Below, piece after piece: positions 9,159-15,678 of a stretch of 15,678 bases of DNA; position 1 is the first letter of the stretch, and every line of letters begins with the position of its first letter. Made by a program: the position numbers and the translations under genes. The notes under the pieces are model-generated. The model did not search any database and had not been told where the DNA came from. It worked only from the letters and a program-made list of their open reading frames with translations. Source of the stretch: Pseudomonadota bacterium (GTDB taxonomy: Bacteria; Pseudomonadota; Alphaproteobacteria; Rhizobiales; Xanthobacteraceae); assembly GCA_021823875.1 (NCBI GenBank), contig JAKAMD010000036.1, positions 1 to 15,678 on the forward strand. Direction: 5' to 3'.

Positions 9159-9177
9159 CTGCCCGCAGAACGGGCAG
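9159..9177 (-). other. Hairpin just downstream of nusG
   Basis: CTGCCCG and CGGGCAG form a perfect 7-bp stem with a 5-nt loop, starting 8 bases after the nusG stop. On the minus strand the stem is followed by GGGGAG rather than T residues, so a stability or processing role is likelier than termination. Confidence 0.4.
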
Positions 9178-9185
9178 CGGAAACT

Positions 9186-9752
9186 TTATAGCTTCTCCAC
9201 CTGGCCGAATTCCAGCTCCACCGGGGTGGCGCGGCCGAAGATCGACACCGCCACCTTGAGCCGCGAGCGCGCCTCGTCGACTTCCTCCACCACGCCGTTG
9301 AACGAGGCGAAGGGGCCGTCGGACACGCGCACCTGCTCGCCGACCTCGAAGGAGACCGCGGGCTTGGGCCGCTCGATACCCTCCTGCACCTGCTGCTGGA
9401 TGCGGTCGGCCTCGGCGTCCGAGATCGGGATCGGCTTCTTGTCGGTGCCGAGGAAGCCGGTGACCTTGGGCGTATTCTTGATCAGGTGATAGACCTCGTC
9501 GGTCAGGTCCATCTTCACCAGCACATAGCCCGGGTAGAATTTGCGCTCGGTCTCGACCTTGCGGCCGCGACGGGCCTCGGTCACCTTTTCCTTGGGGACC
9601 ATGACCTCCTCGATAAGGTCGGCCAGCCCGCGCTGCTTCGCCTGCTCGCGGATCGAATCGGCGACCTTATTTTCGAAGTTCGAATAGGCATGGACGATGT
9701 ACCAGCGCTTGGGCCGGGTCGAAGTCGTCGCTGCTGCTGCCGTTTCGCTCAT
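9186..9752 (-). CDS. nusG: Transcription termination/antitermination protein NusG
   Basis: NusG binds the RNA polymerase clamp across the cleft, suppresses pausing, links polymerase to the ribosome through S10, and assists Rho. The product is 188 residues. A short low-complexity Ala/Thr head is followed by the NGN domain (about residues 14-120) with RWYIVHAYSNFENKVADSI, the KFYPGYVLVKMDL motif, and TPKVTGFLGT. The KOW domain (about 135-188) has GEQVRVSDGPFASFNGVVEE and the SIFGRATPVELEF strand. It lies 20 bp after secE and probably shares its transcript. Only a weak ribosome binding site (GGAT) is seen, so coupling to secE translation is possible. Confidence 0.97.
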   Translation of the reverse strand: MSETAAAATTSTRPKRWYIVHAYSNFENKVADSIREQAKQRGLADLIEEVMVPKEKVTEARRGRKVETERKFYPGYVLVKMDLTDEVYHLIKNTPKVTGFLGTDKKPIPISDAEADRIQQQVQEGIERPKPAVSFEVGEQVRVSDGPFASFNGVVEEVDEARSRLKVAVSIFGRATPVELEFGQVEKL

Positions 9753-9772
9753 ATTATTCAGATATCCAGCTT

Positions 9773-9967
9773 TCAGCCCGCAAGGCCGAGCACAAAGGTG
9801 ACGGCAATGCGGATGATTTGGTCCGCTACCAGAAAGAATACCGCGGCGATCGCCACCATGACGAACACCATGCCGGTGGTAATCGCGGTCTCCCGCCGCG
9901 ACGGCCAGGTGACCTTACGGGTCTCCTCGCGCACTTCCTGCAGAAACTTGAACGGAGACGTTGCCAT
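9773..9967 (-). CDS. secE: Preprotein translocase subunit SecE
   Basis: SecE is the essential small subunit of the SecYEG inner-membrane protein channel and clamps the two halves of SecY. The 64-residue product is the short single-span form usual in alphaproteobacteria. An amphipathic N-terminal region, FKFLQEVREETRKVTWPSRR, contains the conserved KVTWPSR motif. One transmembrane helix follows at about residues 30-60 (TGMVFVMVAIAAVFFLVADQ). AGGA lies about 9 nt before the ATG. It is the first protein gene after tRNA-Trp and precedes nusG by 20 bp. Confidence 0.97.
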   Translation of the reverse strand: MATSPFKFLQEVREETRKVTWPSRRETAITTGMVFVMVAIAAVFFLVADQIIRIAVTFVLGLAG

Positions 9968-10023
9968 TCAATTAAGTCCTGGTTTCACGCCGCGCTACCA
10001 ACGCACTCGCCGCCTATCGCGCC

Positions 10024-10032
10024 TTATATAAT
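10024..10032 (-). promoter_or_regulatory. Possible -10 region upstream of secE
   Basis: An AT-only run, ATTATATAA on the minus strand, sits in GC-rich DNA 57 nt before the secE start and could be a -10 element. No convincing -35 hexamer lies 16-18 nt upstream. secE may instead be read through from the tRNA-Trp promoter. Confidence 0.3.
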
Positions 10033-10093
10033 GTCGCCGCCGGCGGGTGCGATCCAGAATGGTTCGCGCCAACCCTTAAATCGCCGGCCCGCC

Positions 10094-10169
10094 TGGCAGG
10101 AGTGGAGGGACTCGAACCCCCAACCCCCGGTTTTGGAGACCGGTGCTCTAGCCATTGAGCTACACTCCT
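10094..10169 (-). tRNA. tRNA-Trp (anticodon CCA)
   Basis: A 76-nt cloverleaf folds fully. It has acceptor arms AGGAGTG/CACTCCT, a D stem GCTC/GAGC, and an anticodon stem CCGGT/ACCGG around the loop CTCCAAA with anticodon CCA. The variable region is GGGTT, the T loop is TTCGAGT with stem GGGGG/CCCTC, the discriminator base is G, and the 3' CCA is encoded. It lies 126 bp upstream of secE on the same strand, an arrangement common in alphaproteobacteria. It marks the boundary between the conserved ribosomal cluster and the catabolic genes. Confidence 0.97.
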
Positions 10170-10182
10170 CCGGAAAGCGGAT

Positions 10183-10209
10183 GCGGCGGACCATATAATG
10201 GCCCGCCGC
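10183..10209. repeat. 12-bp inverted repeat just upstream of tRNA-Trp
   Basis: GCGGCGGACCAT and ATGGCCCGCCGC are inverted arms with one mismatch (a G-U pair in RNA on one strand) around a 3-nt ATA centre. The repeat starts 14 bp before the 5' end of the tRNA. It could be an operator, or an upstream transcript structure removed by RNase P processing. Confidence 0.4.
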
Positions 10210-10222
10210 GGGCATGTCATGC

Positions 10223-10228
10223 ATTATA
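10223..10228 (-). promoter_or_regulatory. Possible -10 hexamer (TATAAT) for tRNA-Trp
   Basis: A consensus TATAAT lies on the minus strand 54 nt before the tRNA 5' end. The hexamer 17 nt upstream (GAGCCG) is not a recognisable -35. A TTGCAT exists but is only 10 nt away, too close. Promoter status is therefore uncertain. Confidence 0.35.
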
Positions 10229-10382
10229 CCCGACGGTAATGCAAGCGGCTCGAAGCCCATTTCACGGCCGGATTAGGGCCTTTGGGCCCGTTTTAGCCGC
10301 GGTGCCGGTAAACCCGGGGTGGGAATCGGCCGCCCCCTGCCCTTGACGCCTGGAGCACCCCGGCCCCGGTCTCGACCGCCCG

Positions 10383-11885
10383 TTACGACGCCTTCTTCGC
10401 CCTCTGGCCGGCGCTGGCGCCGGCGATGCGGCCGAACACCGAGCCGTTCATCAGCCCGGTGCCGCCCGGATAGTTGAAGTAGAACAAGCCGCCCACCAGT
10501 TCGCCGGCCGCATACAGGCCGGCGATCGGCAGCCCGTCGGTGTCGATCACCTGCGCGTCGGTGTTGATCTTCACGCCACCGAAGGTGAAGGTCAGCCCGC
10601 AGGTCACCGCATAGGCCTCGAACGGCGGCTCCTCGATCGTGTTGGCCCAGTTCGACTTCGGGATCGCCAGCCCCCGCGTGCCGCGCCCGTCCTTCACGTT
10701 CGGATCGAACGGCACCTCGGTCATCACCGCCTTGTTGTAGGCCTTGATGGTCTCCAAGGCCTTCGCGCTGTCGACGTCCTCCAGCTTCTCGCACAGTTCC
10801 TCCAGGGTGTTGGCGCGCACCTTGGTCACCTGCTTGATGCGGTATTCGTCGCGCAGCATCGGGATGATCTTGGCGTCGAACACCTGCCAGGCGAACTGCT
10901 TGGGCTGGTTCAGGATCACCCGGCCGTATTTCGCATAGGTGTAGTTGCGGAAGTCCGCCCCCTCGTCGACGAAGCGCTCGCCATTGGCATTGATCATGAT
11001 GCTCCACGGATAGGAGTGCTTCTGGAAGTTGTCGCCCACCGCCAGATCGCCGAACTCCGGCGCGTTGCGGTCCCAGCCGACCGCGTGCCCGCCCGACCAG
11101 TTGCCGGTCGGCATGGCGCCGATGTCGAGCGCCATCTTGATCCCGTCGCCGGTGTTGAAACGGGTGCCGCGGATCTTGGCGAGCTCCCACAAGGGCCCGA
11201 GATAGCGCGTGCGCATCTCGGCATTGGCCTGGAAGCCACCGGCCGCCAGCACCACGCTCTTGGCCCGCACCTCGACGGTCTTGCCCTTGTGCTTGAGGCG
11301 CACGCCCTTGACGCCGTCATCGTCGGCGATCAGCGCCAGCGCGCGGGCGTTGTAGGCGATGGCGACGTTGTTCTTATTCGCGACCTTGGTCCATTGCTCG
11401 ACCAAGCCCGGTCCGCCGCCCCAGGCTTCCACCGTCAAGCCGCCCCAGAACTTGAACTTGCCGCCGATCTTGTAGGCTTGGCGCCCCCAGATCGGCATGA
11501 ACCTGATACCCTTGTCGCGCATCCACAACATGGTGGCCTTGCTGCGGGTGACCAGGATCTCGCACAGGTCGGGATCGGTGCGGTATTCGGTGACCCGGCC
11601 CATGTCGTCGAAGAACTTCTCTTCGGTGTAGGTGCCGAAGTCGGCGCTGGCCACCTCCGCGTCGGTCAGGTCGGGCATCAGCGCGCGCAGGTCCTCGACG
11701 CCGTCATAGACGCAGCGGAAGGCACCGGCGGTGAAGCGGCTGTTGCCGCCCGCCTCCTCCTCCGGCGCGCGCTCCAGCACCAGCACCGAAACGCCGTGCT
11801 CGGCCGCCGACAGCGCCGCGCAGAACGCCGCATTGCCGGCCCCAATCACAATCACATCCGTCGATGAAGGAAGCCCTGAATTCAT
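10383..11885 (-). CDS. FAD-dependent dehydrogenase of the fumarate reductase/succinate dehydrogenase flavoprotein family, TcuA (tricarballylate dehydrogenase)-like
   Basis: This is a flavoprotein of 500 residues that likely oxidises a polycarboxylate or reduces an activated C=C bond. The N-terminal nucleotide-binding motif is VIVIGAGNAAFCAALSAAEH (residues 11-30), followed by the ribose-binding acidic residue in LVLERA (E38) and GGNSRFTAG. The GxGNAA form with a GGNSR loop is the one I associate with tricarballylate dehydrogenase (TcuA). Mid-protein, TRFNTGDGIKMALDIGA matches the family's active-site region. C-terminal GLYAAGELVGGLFYFNYPGG and GLMNGSVFGRIAG (about 456-489) complete the FAD fold. 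There is no signal peptide or covalent-flavin/heme motif, so it is cytoplasmic. Salmonella TcuA is slightly shorter, and its electron partner TcuB is not in this window, so the substrate is uncertain. The family assignment is much surer than the exact function. The ribosome binding site is GAGGG at 12 nt. Confidence 0.85.
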   Translation of the reverse strand: MNSGLPSSTDVIVIGAGNAAFCAALSAAEHGVSVLVLERAPEEEAGGNSRFTAGAFRCVYDGVEDLRALMPDLTDAEVASADFGTYTEEKFFDDMGRVTEYRTDPDLCEILVTRSKATMLWMRDKGIRFMPIWGRQAYKIGGKFKFWGGLTVEAWGGGPGLVEQWTKVANKNNVAIAYNARALALIADDDGVKGVRLKHKGKTVEVRAKSVVLAAGGFQANAEMRTRYLGPLWELAKIRGTRFNTGDGIKMALDIGAMPTGNWSGGHAVGWDRNAPEFGDLAVGDNFQKHSYPWSIMINANGERFVDEGADFRNYTYAKYGRVILNQPKQFAWQVFDAKIIPMLRDEYRIKQVTKVRANTLEELCEKLEDVDSAKALETIKAYNKAVMTEVPFDPNVKDGRGTRGLAIPKSNWANTIEEPPFEAYAVTCGLTFTFGGVKINTDAQVIDTDGLPIAGLYAAGELVGGLFYFNYPGGTGLMNGSVFGRIAGASAGQRAKKAS

Positions 11886-12122
11886 GATCGACGATCACCC
11901 TCGCTGACTGAGCCGAATGCGCGAGCCCGATGCCGCGCGCCGCCCGGGTGGTGCTGATAGACCGTCCGGCCGCCAACTGGAAGACGCCCAGATGCAAGGC
12001 CGCCGCGCACGAACTGACGTGCAAGCCGCAACGGTGTCCTTAGGCCAAAGGGGCCTCCTCCGACCAAAATCTCCCACGTCGCCTGGCTTAGAAAAGACCA
12101 GTCAGGTCAAGCCGTTGTACGG

Positions 12123-12614
12123 TCAGCTGGGAACGTGCCCGCCCCGCATTTCGGCGGCGGCGTCGAGAACCGCGCGGATGATCTTGTCGTAGCCGGTGCA
12201 GCGACACAGATTGCCCGCGAGCCAGTAGCGCGTCTCCTCTTCCGTCGGATTCGGATTGCGGTCGAGCAAGGCCTTGGCCGCCATCAGCACGCCGGGCGTA
12301 CAAAAGCCGCACTGCAGCGCCGCATGCTCGAGGAATTTCCGCTGTAACGGATGGAGATCGTTGCCGTGCGCCAAACCCTCGATCGTCACGATCGTGTGGC
12401 CTTCGGCCTCGACGGCGAGCATCAGGCACGAGCAGACCAGGCGGCCGTCGACGAGCACGCTACAGGCGCCGCAGTCGCCCGAGCCGCACCCTTCTTTGCT
12501 GCCGGTCAGGTGCAGCTCGTCACGCAGGACATCGAGCAAAGTGAGCTGCGGCTCACAGAGGAACTCGGTGGGCTCGCCATTGATGATGGTCGTTACGTGA
12601 TACTTGCTCATCAT
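12123..12614 (-). CDS. 2Fe-2S iron-sulfur subunit of a xanthine dehydrogenase-family molybdenum hydroxylase
   Basis: This is the small electron-transfer subunit (CoxS/NdhS type) that passes electrons from the molybdenum centre to FAD. The 163 residues hold both domains. The plant-ferredoxin-like domain has cysteines 43, 48, 51 and 63 (SKEGCGSGDCGACSV and VCSC). The helical second domain has cysteines 102, 105, 137 and 139 (QCGFCTPG and LCRCTGY). All eight ligands are intact. The start codon overlaps the stop of the FAD subunit (ATGATGA), indicating translational coupling; the second ATG, one codon in, is equally possible. No signal peptide is seen. The flavoprotein gene follows 237 bp downstream on the same strand. 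Confidence 0.95.
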   Translation of the reverse strand: MMSKYHVTTIINGEPTEFLCEPQLTLLDVLRDELHLTGSKEGCGSGDCGACSVLVDGRLVCSCLMLAVEAEGHTIVTIEGLAHGNDLHPLQRKFLEHAALQCGFCTPGVLMAAKALLDRNPNPTEEETRYWLAGNLCRCTGYDKIIRAVLDAAAEMRGGHVPS

Positions 12615-13474
12615 CGCGCTCCCGCACGCTCAAAGGCCACACTCGCCGCCCGGCGTGCCATGACACCAGCGACTTTGGTCCGGTATTCGATCGTCCCGCG
12701 CTTGTCGTCGATCGGCTTGCAGGCGCGCCGCGCCGCCTGGTCGAGCGCTGCGAGCGCCATTTCATCAAGCTTGCGCCCGATCAGCGCGGTGGCGGCCTCG
12801 GGAACCAGAATCGCGGTCGGCGCCACGGCCCCCAGCACGACCCGCGCATCCGTGCAGATACCGCCAGCATCAAGCGAAACGTTCACCCCTGCGCCGACCA
12901 CCGCAATATCCATCTCGGTCCGTGGAATAAAGCGAAGATAGGCATCCGCCGACCGCGGCGGGCGCTTGGGCAGGTGAAACTCGACGATGAACTCATCCGG
13001 CTTCAGAGACGTGCGCCCCGGACCGGTCGGGATGCTCTCCACCGGAACCTCGCGCCGCCCGTTTGCGCCAGCGATCACGCAGGTCGTCCGCGCTGCGATC
13101 ATGGCCGGAACGCTGTCGGCCGCCGGCGACGCGTTGCACAGATTGCCGGCGAGCGACGCCCGCCCCTGCACCTGCGTCGAACCGATCAGATTGGCGCCCT
13201 CCACCACCCCGGGCCAGGCCTTCTGAAGCGCTTCGCATTCCCCAATCACGGCACCGGGCGTCGCGGCGCCAATGATGAAGGCGCCATCCACCTCGCGGAT
13301 GCCGGAAATGCCGGAAATCTTCTTGATATCGACAATCATTTCCGGCGCGACGCGGCCGGACTTCATTTGAACCAGCAGATCGGTCCCGCCGGCCAGAACC
13401 TTCGCAGCGCCGGAAGCACTGGCCAAAATAGTGACGGCCTCCTCGACGGTCGATGGGGCTACATACTTCAGCAT
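12611..13474 (-). CDS. FAD-binding subunit of a xanthine dehydrogenase-family molybdenum hydroxylase
   Basis: This is the medium subunit (CoxM type, 287 residues), which binds FAD and delivers electrons to the external acceptor. The product starts MLKYVAPSTVEEAVTILASA. It shows the FAD pyrophosphate motif VLAGGTDLLVQMKSGR near residues 30-45, TPGAVIGE, and the second FAD motif GRASLAGNLCNASPAADSVP near residues 105-125. The CO dehydrogenase flavoprotein C-terminal domain follows (DIAVVGAGVNVSLDAGG, VVLGAVAPTAIL). The frame is open 48 codons further upstream, but the ATG at 13474 is preferred because GGAG lies 10 nt ahead and the family begins here. It overlaps the 2Fe-2S gene by 4 bp and is divergent from the large-subunit gene. 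Confidence 0.93.
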   Translation of the reverse strand: MLKYVAPSTVEEAVTILASASGAAKVLAGGTDLLVQMKSGRVAPEMIVDIKKISGISGIREVDGAFIIGAATPGAVIGECEALQKAWPGVVEGANLIGSTQVQGRASLAGNLCNASPAADSVPAMIAARTTCVIAGANGRREVPVESIPTGPGRTSLKPDEFIVEFHLPKRPPRSADAYLRFIPRTEMDIAVVGAGVNVSLDAGGICTDARVVLGAVAPTAILVPEAATALIGRKLDEMALAALDQAARRACKPIDDKRGTIEYRTKVAGVMARRAASVAFERAGAR

Positions 13475-13665
13475 GGTATTGGCGTCTCCAAACGAACCGT
13501 GCGGGACGCTAATCGAGCGCTGGCATCCGGTCCAGGCCGAAGTGGCGCTTTGCGGCGCCTGCGACCGCATGGCTGAGACGATTGCGGTACGACTTGCATT
13601 TGCAGGCTGGCCGCGCAACCCTTACACAAAATTATGCGCAACGCGTCGATCAAGGCGAGGCATCC
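13475..13665. promoter_or_regulatory. Divergent intergenic region between medium- and large-subunit genes
   Basis: These 191 bp must hold promoters for both directions. Only the plus-strand candidate is reasonably clear (13600-13628). The short repeated element TTGCATTTGCAG overlaps its -35 and could be part of an operator. No minus-strand promoter was recognised and no gene lies here. Confidence 0.4.
13600..13628 (+). promoter_or_regulatory. Candidate sigma70 promoter for the large-subunit gene
   Basis: TTGCAG (13600-13605) and TACACA (13623-13628) are separated by exactly 17 nt on the plus strand. Transcription would start near 13635, giving a leader of about 30 nt before the GTG start. 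The match to consensus is moderate. Confidence 0.4.
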
Positions 13666-15678
13666 GTGACCGATACCATCTCCCCAGATACCGTAAAGCC
13701 CTTCAAATGGGTTGGGACGCGGCCGGTTCGCCCGGACGGCGTACCGAAGGTCACCGGGCTCGCCCAATACGGCGCGGACATGAATATGCCGGGCATGATG
13801 GTCGGCCGGATTCTGCGCTCGCCGCATGCGCACGCCCGCATTCGATCGATCGATATTTCGAAGGCGGTCGCGCTGCCTGGCGTCAAGGCGGTGATAACTT
13901 CGGCCGACTTCCCCGAGCAGAAGTTCGAATATTCCGGCCCGGAACGCGTTCAGCTGAACTTCTGGCATATGACGCGCAATATCATGGCGCGCGAGAAGGT
14001 GCTCTACGAGGGCCATCCGGTGGCCGCGGTGGCGGCCACCAGCAAGACGATCGCCGACAAGGCGTTGTCGCTGATCGTAGTCGACTACGAAGTGCTTCCG
14101 CATGTCATCGACGTCGACGAGGCGATGAAGCCCGATGCGCCTCTGTTGTTTCCCGACATGATCACCCGCGGCGTCACGCCGCCGCCGAAGCCGTCGAACA
14201 TCTCGAAACGGGTCGAATACAGCCTCGGCGATGTGGCGGCCGGCTTCGCGGCCGCCGACGAAATCGTCGAAATGTCGTTCAAGACCGCGCCCGTGCATCA
14301 GGGCTATATCGAGCCGCAAGGCTGCGTGGCCCATTTCGACGCCGACGGCCAAGGAGAGCTTTGGAGCTCGAGCCAAGGGCATTTCATCGTGCGCGCCTAC
14401 ACGGCGCAACTGCTCGGCTTGAAGCTCGGTGACCTGCGCGTCTTTCCAGCGGAAATCGGCGGGGCCTTCGGCGGCAAGACCGTAATCTACATCGAGCCGG
14501 TCGCGGTTGCGCTGGCCAAGAAATCCGGCCATCCCGTGAAGATCGTGATCAGCCGCGAGGATGTGTTCAAAGCCACCGGCCCGACCTCCGGCGCCTCCAT
14601 GACGGTGAAGATCGGCGTCAAACGCGACGGCACCATCGTCGCGGCCGATGCGGTCTTCAAATTGCAGGCTGGCGCATTTCCGGGCTCCCCATTCATCGGC
14701 ACCTGCTGGTGCGCCTTTGGGCCCTACGATCTCAAGAACGTGCGCGCGGTCGGCTACGACGTAGTGAGCAACCGCCCAAAGGTTTCGGCCTATCGCGCCC
14801 CGGGCTCGCCGATCGGCGCTTTCGCGGTAGAGAGCGTGCTCGATGTTCTGGCGCAGAAGATCGGCATGGATCCGTTGAAGCTGCGGCTGAAGAATGCCGC
14901 CAAGGCCGGAACCAAGATGCTCTCCGGTGCCACGCTCAAGCACGATGGATATTCCGAGACCATCGAAGCGCTGCTCAACCATCCGGGCTATAAGGCGCCG
15001 CTCGGCAAGAACCAGGGTCGCGGTGTCGCGTCCGGTTATTGGTTCAATGGCGGCGGTGAATCGAGCGCCACCGTGCATGTCAACGAAGACGGCACCGTCG
15101 TGGTGGCCACCGGCAGCCCCGACATCGGCGGGTCCCGCGCCTCAATGGCGATCATGGCGGCCGAGACGCTGGGTGTTGACTACGACCAGGTGCGCCCGAT
15201 CGTCGCTGATACCGCGTCGGTGGGCTTCACGCACTTGACCGGCGGCTCGCGGGTCACCTTCGCGACCGGAACGGCCGTGGTCGATGCCACGAAAATCGTG
15301 ATCCAGGATATGTGCAAGCGGGCGGCGAAAATGTGGGGCGTCGATCCCGAAGCCGTGGTGTGGGAAAACGGCCATGCCAAGCCCGCGAGCAGCAATGTCG
15401 GCAATTTCGAGCCGCTGTCGATCAAGGACATTGCGGCCAAACGCGCGCAGACCGGTGGACCGATCGTCGCCGCAGCGGGTGTGAATCCCGCCACCGTGGC
15501 GCCCGGCTACGGCACCCAATTCTGCGACGTCGAGGTTGATCCCGAAACCGGCAAGGTAACGATTCTGCGTTTCGTCGCCGCTCAGGATGTCGGGCGTGCA
15601 ATCCACCGGAGCTATGTCGAGGGGCAGATCCAAGGTGGCGTCACCCAAGGCATCGGCTGGGCGCTCAATGAGGAGTAC
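13666..15678 (+). CDS. Molybdopterin-binding large subunit of a xanthine dehydrogenase-family hydroxylase (right end cut off)
   Basis: This is the catalytic subunit that binds the molybdenum-cytosine-dinucleotide type cofactor and hydroxylates an organic substrate using water. The 671 codons present cover most of the usual 750-790. The start is GTG at 13666 (VTDTISPDTVKPFKWVGTRP), supported by GCGAGG a few bases upstream; the nearest upstream ATG is out of frame. The hammerhead domain covers about residues 18-125 (RPDGVPKVTGLAQYGAD, GRILRSPHAHARI, EGHPVAAVAA). The cofactor-binding motif IGGAFGGK is at 264-271. The active-site loop reads AYRAPGSP at 375-382, unlike the AYRCSFR of form I CO dehydrogenase. 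The second cofactor domain is present up to YVEGQIQGGVTQGIGWALNE. The catalytic glutamate near the C-terminus lies beyond the edge. Substrate unknown. Confidence 0.94.
   Translation, partial: MTDTISPDTVKPFKWVGTRPVRPDGVPKVTGLAQYGADMNMPGMMVGRILRSPHAHARIRSIDISKAVALPGVKAVITSADFPEQKFEYSGPERVQLNFWHMTRNIMAREKVLYEGHPVAAVAATSKTIADKALSLIVVDYEVLPHVIDVDEAMKPDAPLLFPDMITRGVTPPPKPSNISKRVEYSLGDVAAGFAAADEIVEMSFKTAPVHQGYIEPQGCVAHFDADGQGELWSSSQGHFIVRAYTAQLLGLKLGDLRVFPAEIGGAFGGKTVIYIEPVAVALAKKSGHPVKIVISREDVFKATGPTSGASMTVKIGVKRDGTIVAADAVFKLQAGAFPGSPFIGTCWCAFGPYDLKNVRAVGYDVVSNRPKVSAYRAPGSPIGAFAVESVLDVLAQKIGMDPLKLRLKNAAKAGTKMLSGATLKHDGYSETIEALLNHPGYKAPLGKNQGRGVASGYWFNGGGESSATVHVNEDGTVVVATGSPDIGGSRASMAIMAAETLGVDYDQVRPIVADTASVGFTHLTGGSRVTFATGTAVVDATKIVIQDMCKRAAKMWGVDPEAVVWENGHAKPASSNVGNFEPLSIKDIAAKRAQTGGPIVAAAGVNPATVAPGYGTQFCDVEVDPETGKVTILRFVAAQDVGRAIHRSYVEGQIQGGVTQGIGWALNEEY

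Noticed and set aside
10314..10363. CCGGGGTG/CACCCCGG as a terminator after the flavoprotein gene
   Set aside because: The arms are 8 bp but the loop is 34 nt and no T-tract follows on the minus strand.
11016..11867. A 283-codon plus-strand frame opposite the TcuA-like flavoprotein
   Set aside because: It lies wholly antisense to a well-supported gene, and its composition is that of a GC-rich shadow frame.
11886..12122. Short frames in the gap between the flavoprotein and the 2Fe-2S subunit gene, as a gene or gene remnant
   Set aside because: Their Arg/Pro/Ala-rich translations match nothing I recognise and lack a convincing start. The gap holds only a weak AGGCC/GGCCT stem and the flavoprotein ribosome binding site.
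12123..15678. Calling these genes coxS, coxM and coxL (CO dehydrogenase)
   Set aside because: The large subunit lacks the AYRCSFR active-site motif, so only the broader xanthine dehydrogenase family is supported.

Overview
The window looks like the chromosome of a GC-rich alphaproteobacterium of the order Hyphomicrobiales, probably near the Bradyrhizobium/Rhodopseudomonas/Pseudolabrys (Nitrobacteraceae-Xanthobacteraceae) group. This placement is an inference from codon use, the GTG-started L10, the tRNA-Trp-secE-nusG-rplKAJL-rpoB order and the style of the flanking catabolic genes. No species can be named from the sequence alone.

Region 1 (1-10169, all genes on the minus strand) is the conserved transcription/translation cluster. 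Read in transcription order it is tRNA-Trp(CCA), secE, nusG, rplK, rplA, then an inserted autotransporter gene, then rplJ, rplL and the first 922 codons of rpoB, which runs off the left edge. Housekeeping signals are visible. There is a strong intrinsic terminator just after rplA. A sigma70-like promoter and a leader of about 470 nt precede rplJ. Several perfect hairpins lie in the nusG-rplK and rplL-rpoB gaps, and one of them contains the rplL stop codon.

The main anomaly of region 1 is the 918-residue autotransporter (4821-7577) sitting between rplA and rplJ. It has a signal peptide, a beta-strand-repeat passenger with a 204-bp tandem duplication, and a complete C-terminal beta-barrel. An AT-rich patch lies just upstream of it. 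The rplA terminator and the separate rplJ promoter should keep it transcriptionally separate from the ribosomal genes.

Region 2 (10170-15678) is a catabolic or accessory block upstream of the tRNA. It holds a minus-strand FAD flavoprotein of the fumarate reductase/tricarballylate dehydrogenase (TcuA) type. Next come the 2Fe-2S and FAD subunits of a xanthine dehydrogenase-family molybdenum hydroxylase (minus strand, overlapping by 4 bp). Divergent from these is the molybdopterin-binding large subunit on the plus strand, cut by the right edge at codon 671. The three hydroxylase subunits probably form one heterotrimeric enzyme. Its substrate cannot be read from the sequence, and the large subunit lacks the CO dehydrogenase AYRCSFR motif.

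No CRISPR array, transposase, phage gene or toxin-antitoxin pair was found. I did not find a clearly new system. The best candidates for a second look are the autotransporter placed inside the ribosomal cluster and the hairpin pair after rplL.
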